A stretch of DNA of 64,000 nucleotides from Spongiivirga citrea (GTDB lineage Bacteria > Bacteroidota > Bacteroidia > Flavobacteriales > Flavobacteriaceae): contig NZ_JAABOQ010000001.1 of the NCBI RefSeq assembly GCF_010671565.1, positions 620,001 through 684,000 of the forward strand, written 5' to 3'. Shown piece after piece: positions 17,277 through 26,600 of this stretch. The notes under the pieces were generated by a model, which did no database searches, was not told where the DNA came from, and saw only the letters and a program-made list of their open reading frames with translations. How positions within the stretch are numbered: position 1 is the first letter of the stretch; each line of letters begins with the position of its first letter. A program made the position numbers and the translations under genes.

Positions 17277-18803
17277 ATGAGCAGAAAGGACGAATTTTTT
17301 GAATATATAAACACTGGCAATACGTTTAAGGGTGAATTTATCACTATGGGAGCTGGCATCTTGGATGGCGAAACTGTTACGAATGCACATGTAAAAGTGC
17401 CATTAAAAACTATGAACCGTCACGGACTTATTGCAGGTGCTACGGGAACAGGAAAAACGAAAACGCTTCAAGTAATTGCAGAAAATTTATCAGAAAAAGG
17501 AATTCCTGTATTATTAATGGATATCAAGGGAGATTTAAGTGGAATTGCCCAGCCTAGCCCAGGACATCCAAAGATTGATGAACGCCATGAAAAAATTGGA
17601 CTTCCGTTTAATGCCAAGAAGTTTCCGGTTGAGATCATGTCACTTTCCGAACAAGATGGCGTACGAATGCGCGCAACTGTTTCTGAATTTGGTCCTATTC
17701 TTCTTTCTAGAATATTAGACGTTACAGAAACACAGGCTGGTATTATAGCTGTTATTTTTAAATATTGTGACGATAATAAGCTACCCCTTCTAGATCTTAA
17801 AGATTTTAAAAAGGTGCTACAATACGCCACTGGCGAGGGTAAAAAAGAAATTGCCGAATTATACGGTCGTATTTCTACCTCATCGACTGGAGCCATTTTA
17901 AGAAAGATTGTTGAGTTAGAACAACAGGGAGCTGATCTGTTTTTTGGTGAAACCTCGTTTGACGTTGAAGATCTAGTGCGTGTAGATGAAAACGGAATGG
18001 GATATATCAACATCATTCGACTAACTGATATTCAAGATCGACCTAAATTATTCTCGACTTTTATGTTGAGCTTGCTTGCGGAAATTTATGAGACTTTTCC
18101 TGAGCAAGGCGATAGCGGAAGACCAGAATTAATCATGTTTATTGATGAAGCCCATCTTATTTTTAATGAGGCTTCCAAAGCGTTATTATCTCAAATTGAA
18201 AGCATTGTAAAGTTGATACGCTCTAAAGGAATTGGATTATATTTTGTTACTCAAAATCCGACTGATGTGCCAGAAGCTGTGCTGAGCCAGCTAGGATTAA
18301 AGGTACAGCATGCACTAAGGGCTTTTACTGCAAAAGACCGTAAAGCCATCAAATTAACTGCACAAAATTATCCAGATACTGATTACTACGATACAGCTGA
18401 AGTATTAACTTCTCTTGGTATTGGTGAGGCACTTATTTCTGCTTTGGATGAAAAAGGTCGTCCTACTCCACTTGCTGCAACCATGTTGCGTGCTCCGATG
18501 AGCCGAATGGATGTGTTGACTGATAGTGAGCTAAAAAAATTGCTCGATGAATCCAAATTGATAAAAAAATACAATGAGGACATCGACCGTGAAAGTGCTT
18601 ACGAATTGCTTGATAAAAAAATCAAAAAGGCCGAAGAGGTAAAAGCAAAAGAAGAAGAACGTGAAGCCAAAGAGAAAAAATCAAGATCAACTAGCAGAAG
18701 TTCAAGTCGACGTCGAAGTACAGCGATGAATCCTGTCGTAAAAGTATTGACAAGTGCCACCTTTATTCGTAGTGTTTTTGGGATATTAAAAAAGGTATTA
18801 TAA
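17277..18803 (+). CDS. HerA-like (DUF853) P-loop ATPase
   Basis: A 508-residue ATPase of the HerA/FtsK branch. Walker A is GATGTGKT (54-61), Walker B is IMFIDEAHLIF (about residue 285), and the C-terminal part carries LPVL-type sensor segments typical of DUF853. The last 70 residues are a charged Lys/Glu coiled stretch followed by a Ser/Arg tail and a hydrophobic end. Related proteins translocate DNA, but the role of this group is not settled. It is preceded by a 200-bp intergenic region in which I see only an AT-rich promoter-like stretch. Confidence 0.82.
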   Translation: MSRKDEFFEYINTGNTFKGEFITMGAGILDGETVTNAHVKVPLKTMNRHGLIAGATGTGKTKTLQVIAENLSEKGIPVLLMDIKGDLSGIAQPSPGHPKIDERHEKIGLPFNAKKFPVEIMSLSEQDGVRMRATVSEFGPILLSRILDVTETQAGIIAVIFKYCDDNKLPLLDLKDFKKVLQYATGEGKKEIAELYGRISTSSTGAILRKIVELEQQGADLFFGETSFDVEDLVRVDENGMGYINIIRLTDIQDRPKLFSTFMLSLLAEIYETFPEQGDSGRPELIMFIDEAHLIFNEASKALLSQIESIVKLIRSKGIGLYFVTQNPTDVPEAVLSQLGLKVQHALRAFTAKDRKAIKLTAQNYPDTDYYDTAEVLTSLGIGEALISALDEKGRPTPLAATMLRAPMSRMDVLTDSELKKLLDESKLIKKYNEDIDRESAYELLDKKIKKAEEVKAKEEEREAKEKKSRSTSRSSSRRRSTAMNPVVKVLTSATFIRSVFGILKKVL

Positions 18804-18840
18804 ACCTGTAATTATTTAAGATAACTTCTTCCAAAAATAA

Positions 18841-18869
18841 TAGCTTTGCACTTTTAACGAAAGTTAAAA
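18841..18869 (+). promoter_or_regulatory. -7 element plus small hairpin upstream of a lipoprotein gene
   Basis: TAGCTTTG (18841-18848) fits the TAnnTTTG consensus. Directly after it TTTTAAC (18852-18858) pairs with GTTAAAA (18863-18869) around a GAAA tetraloop, so the transcript would begin close to or inside a small 5' hairpin. The ATG it serves is at 18898. Confidence 0.4.
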
Positions 18870-18897
18870 CTAGAACTAGACTAAAAAACAGATTGAC

Positions 18898-19455
18898 ATG
18901 CAAGTAACATACAAAGCCTTTACTTTGTGTATGTGCCTATTATTGGCCTGTGGTTGTGCTAAAAAGGACACCACCTTTTTAATTTCTAAAGGAGCAATTG
19001 GTGCTTTAAAAAACACGAATAATGCATCCCAACTTGATTCCATTTTTGCAGCAGATTCTGTCGTAAAAAGAAGTAGTAAAGAAGATATCGTTTATACAGG
19101 CGGTGATTCATTTTTGATATATGAAAAGGGTGGAAAGCATCTATTTACTGCCACACCATCTTCAAAAGACACCCTGAAATTAATTGAGACAATTAGAATT
19201 ATCGATTCGCGCTACAAAACAGACAAAGGACTTGGCCTAGAAAGTACGTTTAAAGATATTCGGGATAATTATACAATTTCAGGTATTCAAAATAGTATTA
19301 ATTCTGTAGTGGTTTTTGTAAATGAAATTGATGCTTTTATTACTATAGATAAAAAAGAATTGCCAGCAAATTTGCGCTACGATTCTAATATTAAGATTGA
19401 AGCAGTACAGATACCAGATACCGCTAAATTCAAATATTTTATGTTAGGCTGGTAA
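18898..19455 (+). CDS. Lipoprotein of unknown function
   Basis: A 185-residue lipoprotein (CLLLA then Cys17, with a second Cys at 19). The mature chain has mixed alpha/beta composition, with KGLGLESTFKDIRDNYTISGIQNSINSVVVFVNEIDAFITIDKKELP in its second half, which reads like a conserved segment. I do not recognise the family. It leads a close run with the cupin (6-bp gap) and hydrolase (11-bp gap) genes. Confidence 0.65.
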   Translation: MQVTYKAFTLCMCLLLACGCAKKDTTFLISKGAIGALKNTNNASQLDSIFAADSVVKRSSKEDIVYTGGDSFLIYEKGGKHLFTATPSSKDTLKLIETIRIIDSRYKTDKGLGLESTFKDIRDNYTISGIQNSINSVVVFVNEIDAFITIDKKELPANLRYDSNIKIEAVQIPDTAKFKYFMLGW

Positions 19456-19461
19456 ATTGAC

Positions 19462-19830
19462 ATGAGCAAAAAATTCAACATACAAAAATCGCCTTTTGTT
19501 GTTCCAACAACAGATGGAAAAGTAATTGAAGAACATTGGGGCCTTGCTACCGATGGTAATGATCAGATCAGTATTGCTCATATGATAGCACCACCCGGGT
19601 GGAGTGAACCTTTTCAGAGTCCCGAATTTGATGAATATACCTATATCATTCGCGGAAAAAAACAGTTCATTATCGAAGAAGAAATCGTTGTTTTAGAAGC
19701 GGGTCAGTCAATAAAAATAGAAAAGGGAGCCCGCATTCAATATTCCAATCCATTTGATGCTGAATGCGAATATATTGCCATTTGTAAACCAGCTTTCTCG
19801 ATGGGACGTGTGCATCGCGAAGAGGAGTAA
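19462..19830 (+). CDS. Cupin domain protein
   Basis: A 122-residue single-domain cupin. The barrel motifs read SEPFQSPEFDEYTYIIRGKKQFIIEEE and VVLEAGQSIKIEKGARIQYSNP. The usual His pair of motif 1 is mostly replaced (one acidic residue kept), so metal binding is uncertain. It lies between a lipoprotein and an alpha/beta hydrolase gene, probably co-transcribed. No specific role can be given. Confidence 0.75.
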   Translation: MSKKFNIQKSPFVVPTTDGKVIEEHWGLATDGNDQISIAHMIAPPGWSEPFQSPEFDEYTYIIRGKKQFIIEEEIVVLEAGQSIKIEKGARIQYSNPFDAECEYIAICKPAFSMGRVHREEE

Positions 19831-19841
19831 TACAACTGCTT

Positions 19842-20675
19842 ATGATAAGAAACCTACTTATTCAATTTTATCGTACCTACTTAAATTCACTGGTCTATAT
19901 TGCGCCAAAATTTGCAGCAAAAACCGCCATGAAGCTATACACTACTCCTAGAAGTGGAAAACTCACTAGAGAGCAGTCAGAATTCCTTTCATCGGCTACC
20001 CGACAGCAACATCAGCATGATGATCTAACACTATACAGTTATTTATGGCCTGGTAGAGAAAAAACGATTTTGTTGGCACACGGTTGGGAAAGTAACGCTG
20101 GGCGATGGGAAAACACCATTTTGAAACTTAAAGAAACAGGATATTCAATTGTCGCATTTGATGGTCCTGCTCATGGACAATCAAGCGGAACTCGATTTGA
20201 TGGTATTTTATATGCTGAATGTATAAAAACAATTGTAGATTTTTATAAACCATCTACTATCATAGGACATTCGGTAGGCGGGATGAGTTCAATTTATTCC
20301 TATTACAAATACCAATTTCCGGCTTTAGAAAAGTTAATCTCTATTGCTGCTCCATCAGAGTTCACTCATTTAATGGATAATTACAAACGTATTATTGGGT
20401 TTAATGATCGAATGATGAATGCTATTTACACCTTTGTACACCATAAGTACAACTTTGACCCAAGGGAATTTTCATCTGCCAATTTTGCGGCTTCTTTTGA
20501 AATAAACACCATGGTAATTCACGATAAATACGATGATATTATTGCATACCAAGAGGGCGTAGCAATAGCTAGTAGTGTTACCAATGCGACCTTTATTACA
20601 ACTGAAAATATGGGGCATTCCGTTAACACACCCGAGGTTGATAAGTATATCTATGATTTTGTGAAACCTGATTAG
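19842..20675 (+). CDS. Alpha/beta hydrolase
   Basis: A 277-residue protein with the alpha/beta hydrolase core. The nucleophile elbow is G142-H-S144-V-G, the oxyanion region is LLAHGWESNAGRWE (78-90), DGPAHGQSSG follows strand 4, an Asp sits in HDKYDDIIAY and the catalytic His in NMGHSVNTPEV. It is likely an esterase or lipase-like enzyme with unknown substrate. No cleavable signal is visible; the opening hydrophobic stretch may associate with the membrane. Confidence 0.82.
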   Translation: MIRNLLIQFYRTYLNSLVYIAPKFAAKTAMKLYTTPRSGKLTREQSEFLSSATRQQHQHDDLTLYSYLWPGREKTILLAHGWESNAGRWENTILKLKETGYSIVAFDGPAHGQSSGTRFDGILYAECIKTIVDFYKPSTIIGHSVGGMSSIYSYYKYQFPALEKLISIAAPSEFTHLMDNYKRIIGFNDRMMNAIYTFVHHKYNFDPREFSSANFAASFEINTMVIHDKYDDIIAYQEGVAIASSVTNATFITTENMGHSVNTPEVDKYIYDFVKPD

Positions 20676-20685
20676 AGTATCTTTG
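20659..20685 (+). promoter_or_regulatory. Promoter of rluF, placing transcription start at or near the ATG
   Basis: TTG at 20659-20661 and TATCTTTG at 20678-20685 are spaced by 16 nt. The element ends only 4 nt before the ATG at 20690, so the message would be leaderless or nearly so, unless read-through from the hydrolase gene supplies the leader. Confidence 0.4.
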
Positions 20686-20689
20686 CCAA

Positions 20690-21421
20690 ATGCCAGAAGA
20701 AAAACAAATACGCATTAACAAATACCTTAGTGAGATTGGCTATTGTTCGCGTCGCGCTGCAGATAAATTGATCGACCAGGGACGCATTACTATTAATGAT
20801 AAGATTCCTGAAATGGGAACAAAAGTAACTGAAGGCGATGTTGTAAAAGTTGATGGCAAACAAGTAGGAAAAGAAGATCAAGATAAAAAAGTATATCTCG
20901 CATTTAATAAGCCTATTGGTATTGTCTGTACAACGGACACCAGAGTGGAAAAAAATAATATCATCGACTACATTAACTATCCTACTCGCATTTTCCCGAT
21001 AGGTCGGCTTGACAAACCCAGTGAAGGCCTTATTTTTTTAACCAATGATGGTGATATCGTCAACAAAATTCTTAGAGCGCGGAACAATCATGAGAAGGAA
21101 TATATCGTATCCGTAGATCGACCTATTACTCATGATTTTATCAAAAAAATGGGAAATGGCGTGCCTATTCTCGATACAGTAACTCGTAAGTGTGAGGTAA
21201 GTCAAGTAAGCAAATTCGTTTTTAGAATCGTTCTTACCCAAGGATTAAATCGTCAAATTAGACGTATGGCCGAGCATTTAGGATATGGCGTCACCAAATT
21301 AAAGCGTATTCGCATCATGAATGTAAAACTAGATATGCCTGTAGGGAAATGGCGCGATCTAACAGATGCAGAGCTAAATGAAATAAATAGATTGGTTTCA
21401 GATAGTAGTAAAACCATCTAG
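20690..21421 (+). CDS. rluF: 23S rRNA pseudouridine synthase, RluF type
   Basis: A 243-residue protein: an S4 RNA-binding domain (residues 6-65, RINKYLSEIGYCSRRAADKLI) and an RsuA/RluB/E/F catalytic domain with D108 in GRLDKPSEGL. The segment KLKRIRIMNVKLDMPVGKWRDLT favours RluF over RluB. It isomerises a uridine in 23S rRNA (position 2604 in E. coli numbering). Its 5' end is 14 bp from the hydrolase stop. Confidence 0.88.
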   Translation: MPEEKQIRINKYLSEIGYCSRRAADKLIDQGRITINDKIPEMGTKVTEGDVVKVDGKQVGKEDQDKKVYLAFNKPIGIVCTTDTRVEKNNIIDYINYPTRIFPIGRLDKPSEGLIFLTNDGDIVNKILRARNNHEKEYIVSVDRPITHDFIKKMGNGVPILDTVTRKCEVSQVSKFVFRIVLTQGLNRQIRRMAEHLGYGVTKLKRIRIMNVKLDMPVGKWRDLTDAELNEINRLVSDSSKTI

Positions 21422-21508
21422 GTACTTGTTAAGAATTTCATAATTGGCTTTCATTGGGTCACTATCATAATTATCTTTTACCTATACTAACCAACTTTTA
21501 AATAGGTA

Positions 21509-22081
21509 ATGAGAACATTTCTATTTGTCATTTTTATTTTCATTTCTAGCAACATATATTGTCAAAATCTATACAACTTCGAACCTAGTGAACAATTTCC
21601 TTTTGGAAAATTGAACCCAAAAGCGCCTAAGCAATTGGCAGATTTCGAACCTCTAATTGGTAAATGCGAATGCTCATCAGAAAGTAGAAATCCAGATCAA
21701 ACATGGGCTAAGCCAATAAAAATGACTTGGCAATTTAAATACATAATGAACGGAATGGCCATACAAGATGAGACCCTAAAGGAGGATGGGCGTCATTCCG
21801 GCAGCATTAGACAATTTAATAAGGATAGTTTGAAATGGTATGTACATTATTATTCATCAGGGTCAGCGGTTCCAATACTACCAGCTTGGGAGGGAACTAA
21901 AAAAGAAAATGGAAACATCATTTTATACAGAAAACAAAAAGCACCGAATGGCATGCATGGGTTTTATAGATTAACCTTTTACGCCATAAATGATAAAGGC
22001 TATAAGTGGATCGGTGAATGGGTAAATAAAGATGAAACAATCGTCTTTCCTACTTGGAAAATTAGTTGTGTTAAAATGTGA
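21509..22081 (+). CDS. Exported DUF1579-like protein
   Basis: A 190-residue protein with a signal peptide (residues 1-18, ending IYCQ). The body has a lipocalin-like strand pattern: PLIGKCECSSESRNPD, KMTWQFKYIMNGMAIQDE, RQFNKDSLKWYVHYYSS and YKWIGEWVNKDETIVFPTW. This resembles the DUF1579 group, whose function is unknown. A single gene with an 87-bp leader region. Confidence 0.62.
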   Translation: MRTFLFVIFIFISSNIYCQNLYNFEPSEQFPFGKLNPKAPKQLADFEPLIGKCECSSESRNPDQTWAKPIKMTWQFKYIMNGMAIQDETLKEDGRHSGSIRQFNKDSLKWYVHYYSSGSAVPILPAWEGTKKENGNIILYRKQKAPNGMHGFYRLTFYAINDKGYKWIGEWVNKDETIVFPTWKISCVKM

Positions 22082-22142
22082 AGTATAGATTTATTGAACA
22101 CATAATTATTCCGATCTTTGAGTAATCAAAAAAATAAAAAGC

Positions 22143-22568
22143 ATGTCATCAATCACTCCCTTCCACGTTGCAATACCAGTTCATAATTTGTCAGAATGCA
22201 GAACTTTTTATCGAGAAACTTTAGGCTGCAAAGAGGGCAGAAATAGTGATCACTGGGTAGATTTTAATTTTTTCGGACATCAATTGGTAATTCATCACAA
22301 AGCACAAGATGAAACAGATAGTGCTGCTCATAATGACGTAGATGGCAAAGCCGTTCCTGTACCACATTATGGTGTTGTCTTACCATGGGATACGTTTCAA
22401 TCGTTCTCAGCCGACTTACGATCAAAAAATATTGAGTTTATTATTGAACCATATATCCGATTTGAAGGTGAAGTTGGAGAGCAAGCTACCATGTTCTTTA
22501 AAGATCCTTCGGGAAATGCTTTAGAGTTTAAAGCATTCAAGGATATGGAACAGTTGTTTGCCAAATAA
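22143..22568 (+). CDS. VOC family protein (glyoxalase/dioxygenase fold)
   Basis: A 141-residue VOC protein. [23 protein letters not shown] opens the first module and [18 protein letters not shown] closes the second; His8, His46 or His50 and the Glu in LEFKAF can supply the metal site. It is probably an isomerase or dioxygenase-type enzyme with unknown substrate. Convergent with fhs with 5 bp between stops. Confidence 0.8.
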   Translation: MSSITPFHVAIPVHNLSECRTFYRETLGCKEGRNSDHWVDFNFFGHQLVIHHKAQDETDSAAHNDVDGKAVPVPHYGVVLPWDTFQSFSADLRSKNIEFIIEPYIRFEGEVGEQATMFFKDPSGNALEFKAFKDMEQLFAK

Positions 22569-22573
22569 GCCAT

Positions 22574-24241
22574 TCAGAACAAACCAGTAATATCGCCGTT
22601 CGCATCCATTTTGATATGATTTGCTGATGGTGTTGCTGGTAATCCCGGCATTCTTAAGATGTTTCCTGCAATGGGCACAATAAAGCCCGCGCCGGTGGCA
22701 ATTTCAAATTCTCTTATATGAATGTCAAAGTTTTCTGGTCGACCAAGTCGCTTTTCGTCATCACTGAGGCTTTTCTGAGTTTTGGCAATACATACTGGTA
22801 AATTACCATAACCCATGGCTTCAAATTGCTTTAGTTGCCTATTCGCCTTATTACTTAAAATCACATTCTCAGCACCGTAAATTGTTCTACAAATCTTTTC
22901 CATTTTTGTACGGATGTCATCAGTTAGTTCGTAAGTTGGGCTAAATTTTTGAGTGCACCCTTCTACAGCCGCAGCAACTTTATTGGCAAGATCGACACAG
23001 CCTTTACCTCCTTCTGCCCAGCCATAACTCAAGGCGACTGGAATGTTATTTTTCTCGCAATAATCGAATAAAAACTTCTTTTCGGCATCTGTATCACTGC
23101 TAAAGGCATTAATAGAAACAACAATGGGTAATCTAAAACTTCGTAAACTGGATATGTGCCGTTCTAAATTTGGCAGGCCTTTTTCAAGAGCATCTACATC
23201 CTCATTGGTCAACTCTTTTATATTTTTCCCTCCGTGATATTTTAATGCTCTAATGGTCGCTACCAAGACAACTGCTTTAGGAGAAAGATTTGCCATTCTA
23301 CATTTAATATTCAAGAACTTTTCTGCGCCTAGATCAGATCCAAAACCTGCTTCTGTGACTACGTAATCACTAAGACTTAACCCCATTTTTGTAGCGAGAA
23401 TCGAGTTTGTTCCTTGAGCAATATTGGCAAAGGGCCCACCGTGAATAATAGCTGGATTACCTTCTAGGGTTTGCACTAAATTCGGTTTTATAGCGTCTTT
23501 AAGCAACACCGCCATCGCGCCTTGCGCATGCAAATCTTTTGCATAAACTGGTTTGCCCTCCCAAGTGTCTGCGACATAAATATTCCCACATTTTTCCTGA
23601 AGATCATTCATGTCTCTACAAAGGCAAAGCAAAGCCATAATCTCCGAAGCAGCTGTGATATTAAAACCAGTTTCTCTAGGAACACCACCCGATTTACCTC
23701 CAAGAGCAGCAACGATTTTTCGGAGTCCTCTGTCATTCATATCCATACATCGTTTCCAAATGACTGTACGCGGATCGATACCGATACTTTTGGTCTTACT
23801 CTGAATGTTGTTATCTATTAAAGCTGCTAACAGGTTATTCGCTTTTTCGATAGCATGAAAATCCCCGGTAAAATGTAGATTGATATCTACCATAGGAATT
23901 ACCTGGCTATATCCGCCTCCAGCGGCACCTCCTTTGATACCAAAAACTGGACCTAAACTAGGTTCTCTAAGTACCGTAACAGTTTTCTTACCAATGTGAC
24001 TTAGTGCGTCACCTAGTCCTATAGATGTGGTTGTTTTTCCTTCCCCAGCGGGTGTGGGGGTAATTGCTGTAACTAAAACTAAATTTCCATTGTTAACGGA
24101 TTTCTCATCGATTAAATCTAACGGGAGTTTGGCTTTATCTGACCCATAATACTCTAGTTGGTCTTCTTGGATACTAAGTTTTGAAGCAATTTCCTTAATA
24201 TGTTTTGGTTGGATGCTACTGGCAATTTGTAAGTCGGTCAT
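22574..24241 (-). CDS. fhs: Formate-tetrahydrofolate ligase
   Basis: A 555-residue protein, the usual family length. The ATP-binding loop is PTPAGEGKTTTS (62-73), and REPSLGPVFGIKGGAAGGGYSQVIPM is diagnostic. It makes 10-formyl-THF from formate, THF and ATP in the cytosol. Together with folD nearby it covers the one-carbon route between formate and methylene-THF. No THF riboswitch was seen in the 30-bp upstream gap. Confidence 0.95.
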   Translation of the reverse strand: MTDLQIASSIQPKHIKEIASKLSIQEDQLEYYGSDKAKLPLDLIDEKSVNNGNLVLVTAITPTPAGEGKTTTSIGLGDALSHIGKKTVTVLREPSLGPVFGIKGGAAGGGYSQVIPMVDINLHFTGDFHAIEKANNLLAALIDNNIQSKTKSIGIDPRTVIWKRCMDMNDRGLRKIVAALGGKSGGVPRETGFNITAASEIMALLCLCRDMNDLQEKCGNIYVADTWEGKPVYAKDLHAQGAMAVLLKDAIKPNLVQTLEGNPAIIHGGPFANIAQGTNSILATKMGLSLSDYVVTEAGFGSDLGAEKFLNIKCRMANLSPKAVVLVATIRALKYHGGKNIKELTNEDVDALEKGLPNLERHISSLRSFRLPIVVSINAFSSDTDAEKKFLFDYCEKNNIPVALSYGWAEGGKGCVDLANKVAAAVEGCTQKFSPTYELTDDIRTKMEKICRTIYGAENVILSNKANRQLKQFEAMGYGNLPVCIAKTQKSLSDDEKRLGRPENFDIHIREFEIATGAGFIVPIAGNILRMPGLPATPSANHIKMDANGDITGLF

Positions 24242-24274
24242 ATGGTGGATTTATGTGAACTAAGGTTGACGATT

Positions 24275-24769
24275 TTACTTCTTAGGAATTGAACGATATA
24301 GGAAATAAAAAATTGGAATAAATATTAAAACTAGAAAGGCAATTAAAAAATACGAGCCTAATCCGCTTTGCTTTCCGATTGCAACATTAATAGTGCTATA
24401 GGTTATATATGCAAATACTAGGGCAATCGAAGTATTTAAAAACCTGATAAGCTTAGTTGCATTTTGATATTGTTTCTTTGCATTTTCAGCAGTAATCTTT
24501 TGAGGATAGTTAAAAATGTGTGGATATTTATTCAACATAAATAAACCAAAAAACATTACAGTTCCTAGTATTGGTAATAACCAAATAGAACTTTTACTTC
24601 CAAAATCATCGGCAGTACCGTCGGCTCCAAAATGTGTTGGTATTTTTTCAGGAAGTTGATTGTAATAAACAATGGGTAAAACAAGTATAATTATTATGAA
24701 AGCTAATCCTAAAGTTTCAAGAAAAACATCAAGAACATCCTTTTCAATTTTAATTTTAGGTCTATCCAT
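24275..24769 (-). CDS. DUF1648-type membrane protein
   Basis: A 164-residue protein with four predicted helices (about 16-36, 60-78, 108-125, 135-156). The loop YNQLPEKIPTHFGADGTADDFGSKSSIWLLP is the DUF1648 signature. Members are small multi-pass proteins often near regulators, with no assigned function. It is 12 bp downstream of the esterase gene and 33 bp upstream of fhs. Confidence 0.78.
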   Translation of the reverse strand: MDRPKIKIEKDVLDVFLETLGLAFIIIILVLPIVYYNQLPEKIPTHFGADGTADDFGSKSSIWLLPILGTVMFFGLFMLNKYPHIFNYPQKITAENAKKQYQNATKLIRFLNTSIALVFAYITYSTINVAIGKQSGLGSYFLIAFLVLIFIPIFYFLYRSIPKK

Positions 24770-24781
24770 TTTTACACCTGT

Positions 24782-26506
24782 TTATTTATAACGCCAGCTA
24801 GTCAAATCAGCGTCCTTTGGTGCACTTTCAGCTATTCGTTTCATTATTTTAGGAACATACATACTGTTGTATCGCAGTCTAGAAATGGCATTGGGTTGAT
24901 CTGGATCGCCATTCCAGCAGTGCTCATCGCCATCACCATAGGCAATTTCTCCATCGTAATGTGGATTGGTTGTATTCTCTAGGAAATCCTCCATTAAATA
25001 CACCGCATTATTCAAATAGTAATTATCCATATCACCACAATAAATATGGATTTTCCCTTTTAATTTCTCTCCTAACTTATCCCAGTCTCGTTCCATAATA
25101 TGGCGTAGGTCATAATTTTCTTTCCAGAATTCAGCTACCTCATGATCGATATCACCTGTGTATTTATCCCATATTCGTTTTGGGTATCCGTCTTCATCCT
25201 GAGGTGAATAGGTCGCCTCCCATATATCCCATTGCTGCCCACTTCTTGACTCATTTCCTAAAACAAGTTCTAGGTGATTTGCCTCGCGTACCGTTGCGTC
25301 AATCTGCCCTAAATAATCACGATGCATAGGAACTTCTATTTTCTTATGCTCGCTTTTGTAGTAGTAGGCATTTTCATCTTCATAAATATTAGCTAAGCAA
25401 TAGGCTCTGAAATCAATTGGGTCCGGGCATGCCGCAAAACATCCATTGTACTCATCTGGATATTTCACTTGAACAGCTAATGCTTCCCAACCACCAGTTG
25501 AGCCACCATATAAAAAACGAGACCAACCCTCTCCTATCCCCCTAAATTGCCTCTCTATTTCCGGGATTAGTTCATGAGTAATTGCATCTCCATAAGGACC
25601 TTGACTAGCAGAATTTACCGCATAACTATCGTCGTAATATGGTGTGGGGTGTTGAATTTCAATAATTAGAAAACGAGGAAAATCAGGTTCGTTCCATCGT
25701 TTATAAAAGTCATAGGCTTCTTGTTGTTGTGTAATATTGTATCCATCTAATTTGAAGCGATCGGAGTACTCCGGCTTTAAATTAGGATCTGGAGGTGTTG
25801 TACGAAATCCGCCAAAATTGGAAGGAAAATGCCCGTGAAATACCATTAATGGATACTTCGCTTCGGAATGCTCATTAAATCCTTTAGGAAGCAATACATG
25901 AGCTCCTAAATAAATATCTCTTCCCCAAAATTTCGAGAGCTTTTCGGACTTTACCTTAATGTGTTTGATCCACTCTGTATCCTCAGGTTCTTCGATTTCT
26001 GGGATCATTTGATCCATCACAATCTCAATTGGTTGCGAGTTTTTCGGATCAATATTAATTTTGATTGGTTTACTATAGATGTTTCCTGGTGATCTATTCC
26101 ATTGTTGTCCTTCGCCATTATCCATTGGCAGTTTTACTGTATGTCCTGTCGACAGATTAAAAGTTTCATAAGTATGTAACAAAGCCTGCACATTATATTC
26201 ACCTGGCTTTATGTCTTTCAAACTTTCGATTGGAAACCCGAAAATATCCTGATCGAAACTGCTAGCTACATTTGGTTCCCAACCCTCAACATTCTTTCCG
26301 TAAATGAGTTGTGTATTTAAACCTGTAGAAATTTGAAAACGGGGTTCTTTTTCATCATTCGTAGATAGCATCAATAACAATCTACCATCTTTGGCATCTT
26401 TACTTATTGCATCTGAAAAAGACACATTTATTTGAAGTCCACTTTCTTCTTTTTTACAACTAGTAAAAAGAACGAGTGATACTACTACTATTCTTAACAA
26501 TCGCAT
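24782..26506 (-). CDS. Lipoprotein alpha/beta hydrolase (putative esterase)
   Basis: A 574-residue lipoprotein (LVLFTS then Cys17). Residues about 30-180 look like a beta-rich accessory domain (GEYNVQALLHTYETFNLSTGHTV). Residues about 190-570 form an esterase-like hydrolase with the nucleophile elbow YGGSTGGWEA and a His in DGDEHCWNGD. The region KYPLMVFHGHFP is the usual first strand. Homologues are described only as putative esterases. Envelope-located; may act on peptides or acylated sugars. DUF1648 follows directly. Confidence 0.78.
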   Translation of the reverse strand: MRLLRIVVVSLVLFTSCKKEESGLQINVSFSDAISKDAKDGRLLLMLSTNDEKEPRFQISTGLNTQLIYGKNVEGWEPNVASSFDQDIFGFPIESLKDIKPGEYNVQALLHTYETFNLSTGHTVKLPMDNGEGQQWNRSPGNIYSKPIKINIDPKNSQPIEIVMDQMIPEIEEPEDTEWIKHIKVKSEKLSKFWGRDIYLGAHVLLPKGFNEHSEAKYPLMVFHGHFPSNFGGFRTTPPDPNLKPEYSDRFKLDGYNITQQQEAYDFYKRWNEPDFPRFLIIEIQHPTPYYDDSYAVNSASQGPYGDAITHELIPEIERQFRGIGEGWSRFLYGGSTGGWEALAVQVKYPDEYNGCFAACPDPIDFRAYCLANIYEDENAYYYKSEHKKIEVPMHRDYLGQIDATVREANHLELVLGNESRSGQQWDIWEATYSPQDEDGYPKRIWDKYTGDIDHEVAEFWKENYDLRHIMERDWDKLGEKLKGKIHIYCGDMDNYYLNNAVYLMEDFLENTTNPHYDGEIAYGDGDEHCWNGDPDQPNAISRLRYNSMYVPKIMKRIAESAPKDADLTSWRYK

Positions 26507-26565
26507 TTTGGTTGGTTTTTGATAGCCTTAAGATACTCATTTTCTTTTTCCTTTTGAACAACAAA

Positions 26566-26591
26566 AAACCCGAAGCAGATACTTCGGGTTT
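26566..26591 (-). terminator. Rho-independent terminator of folD
   Basis: AAACCCGAAG (26566-26575) pairs with CTTCGGGTTT (26582-26591) around a 6-nt loop. On the minus strand the stem is followed by a run of T, and it lies 10 bp past the folD stop. Confidence 0.8.
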
Positions 26592-26600
26592 TGTGATTGT

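Noticed and set aside
24242-24274. A tetrahydrofolate riboswitch before fhs
   Set aside because: Only 33 bp separate fhs from the upstream gene, too short for the aptamer, and no matching stems are visible.
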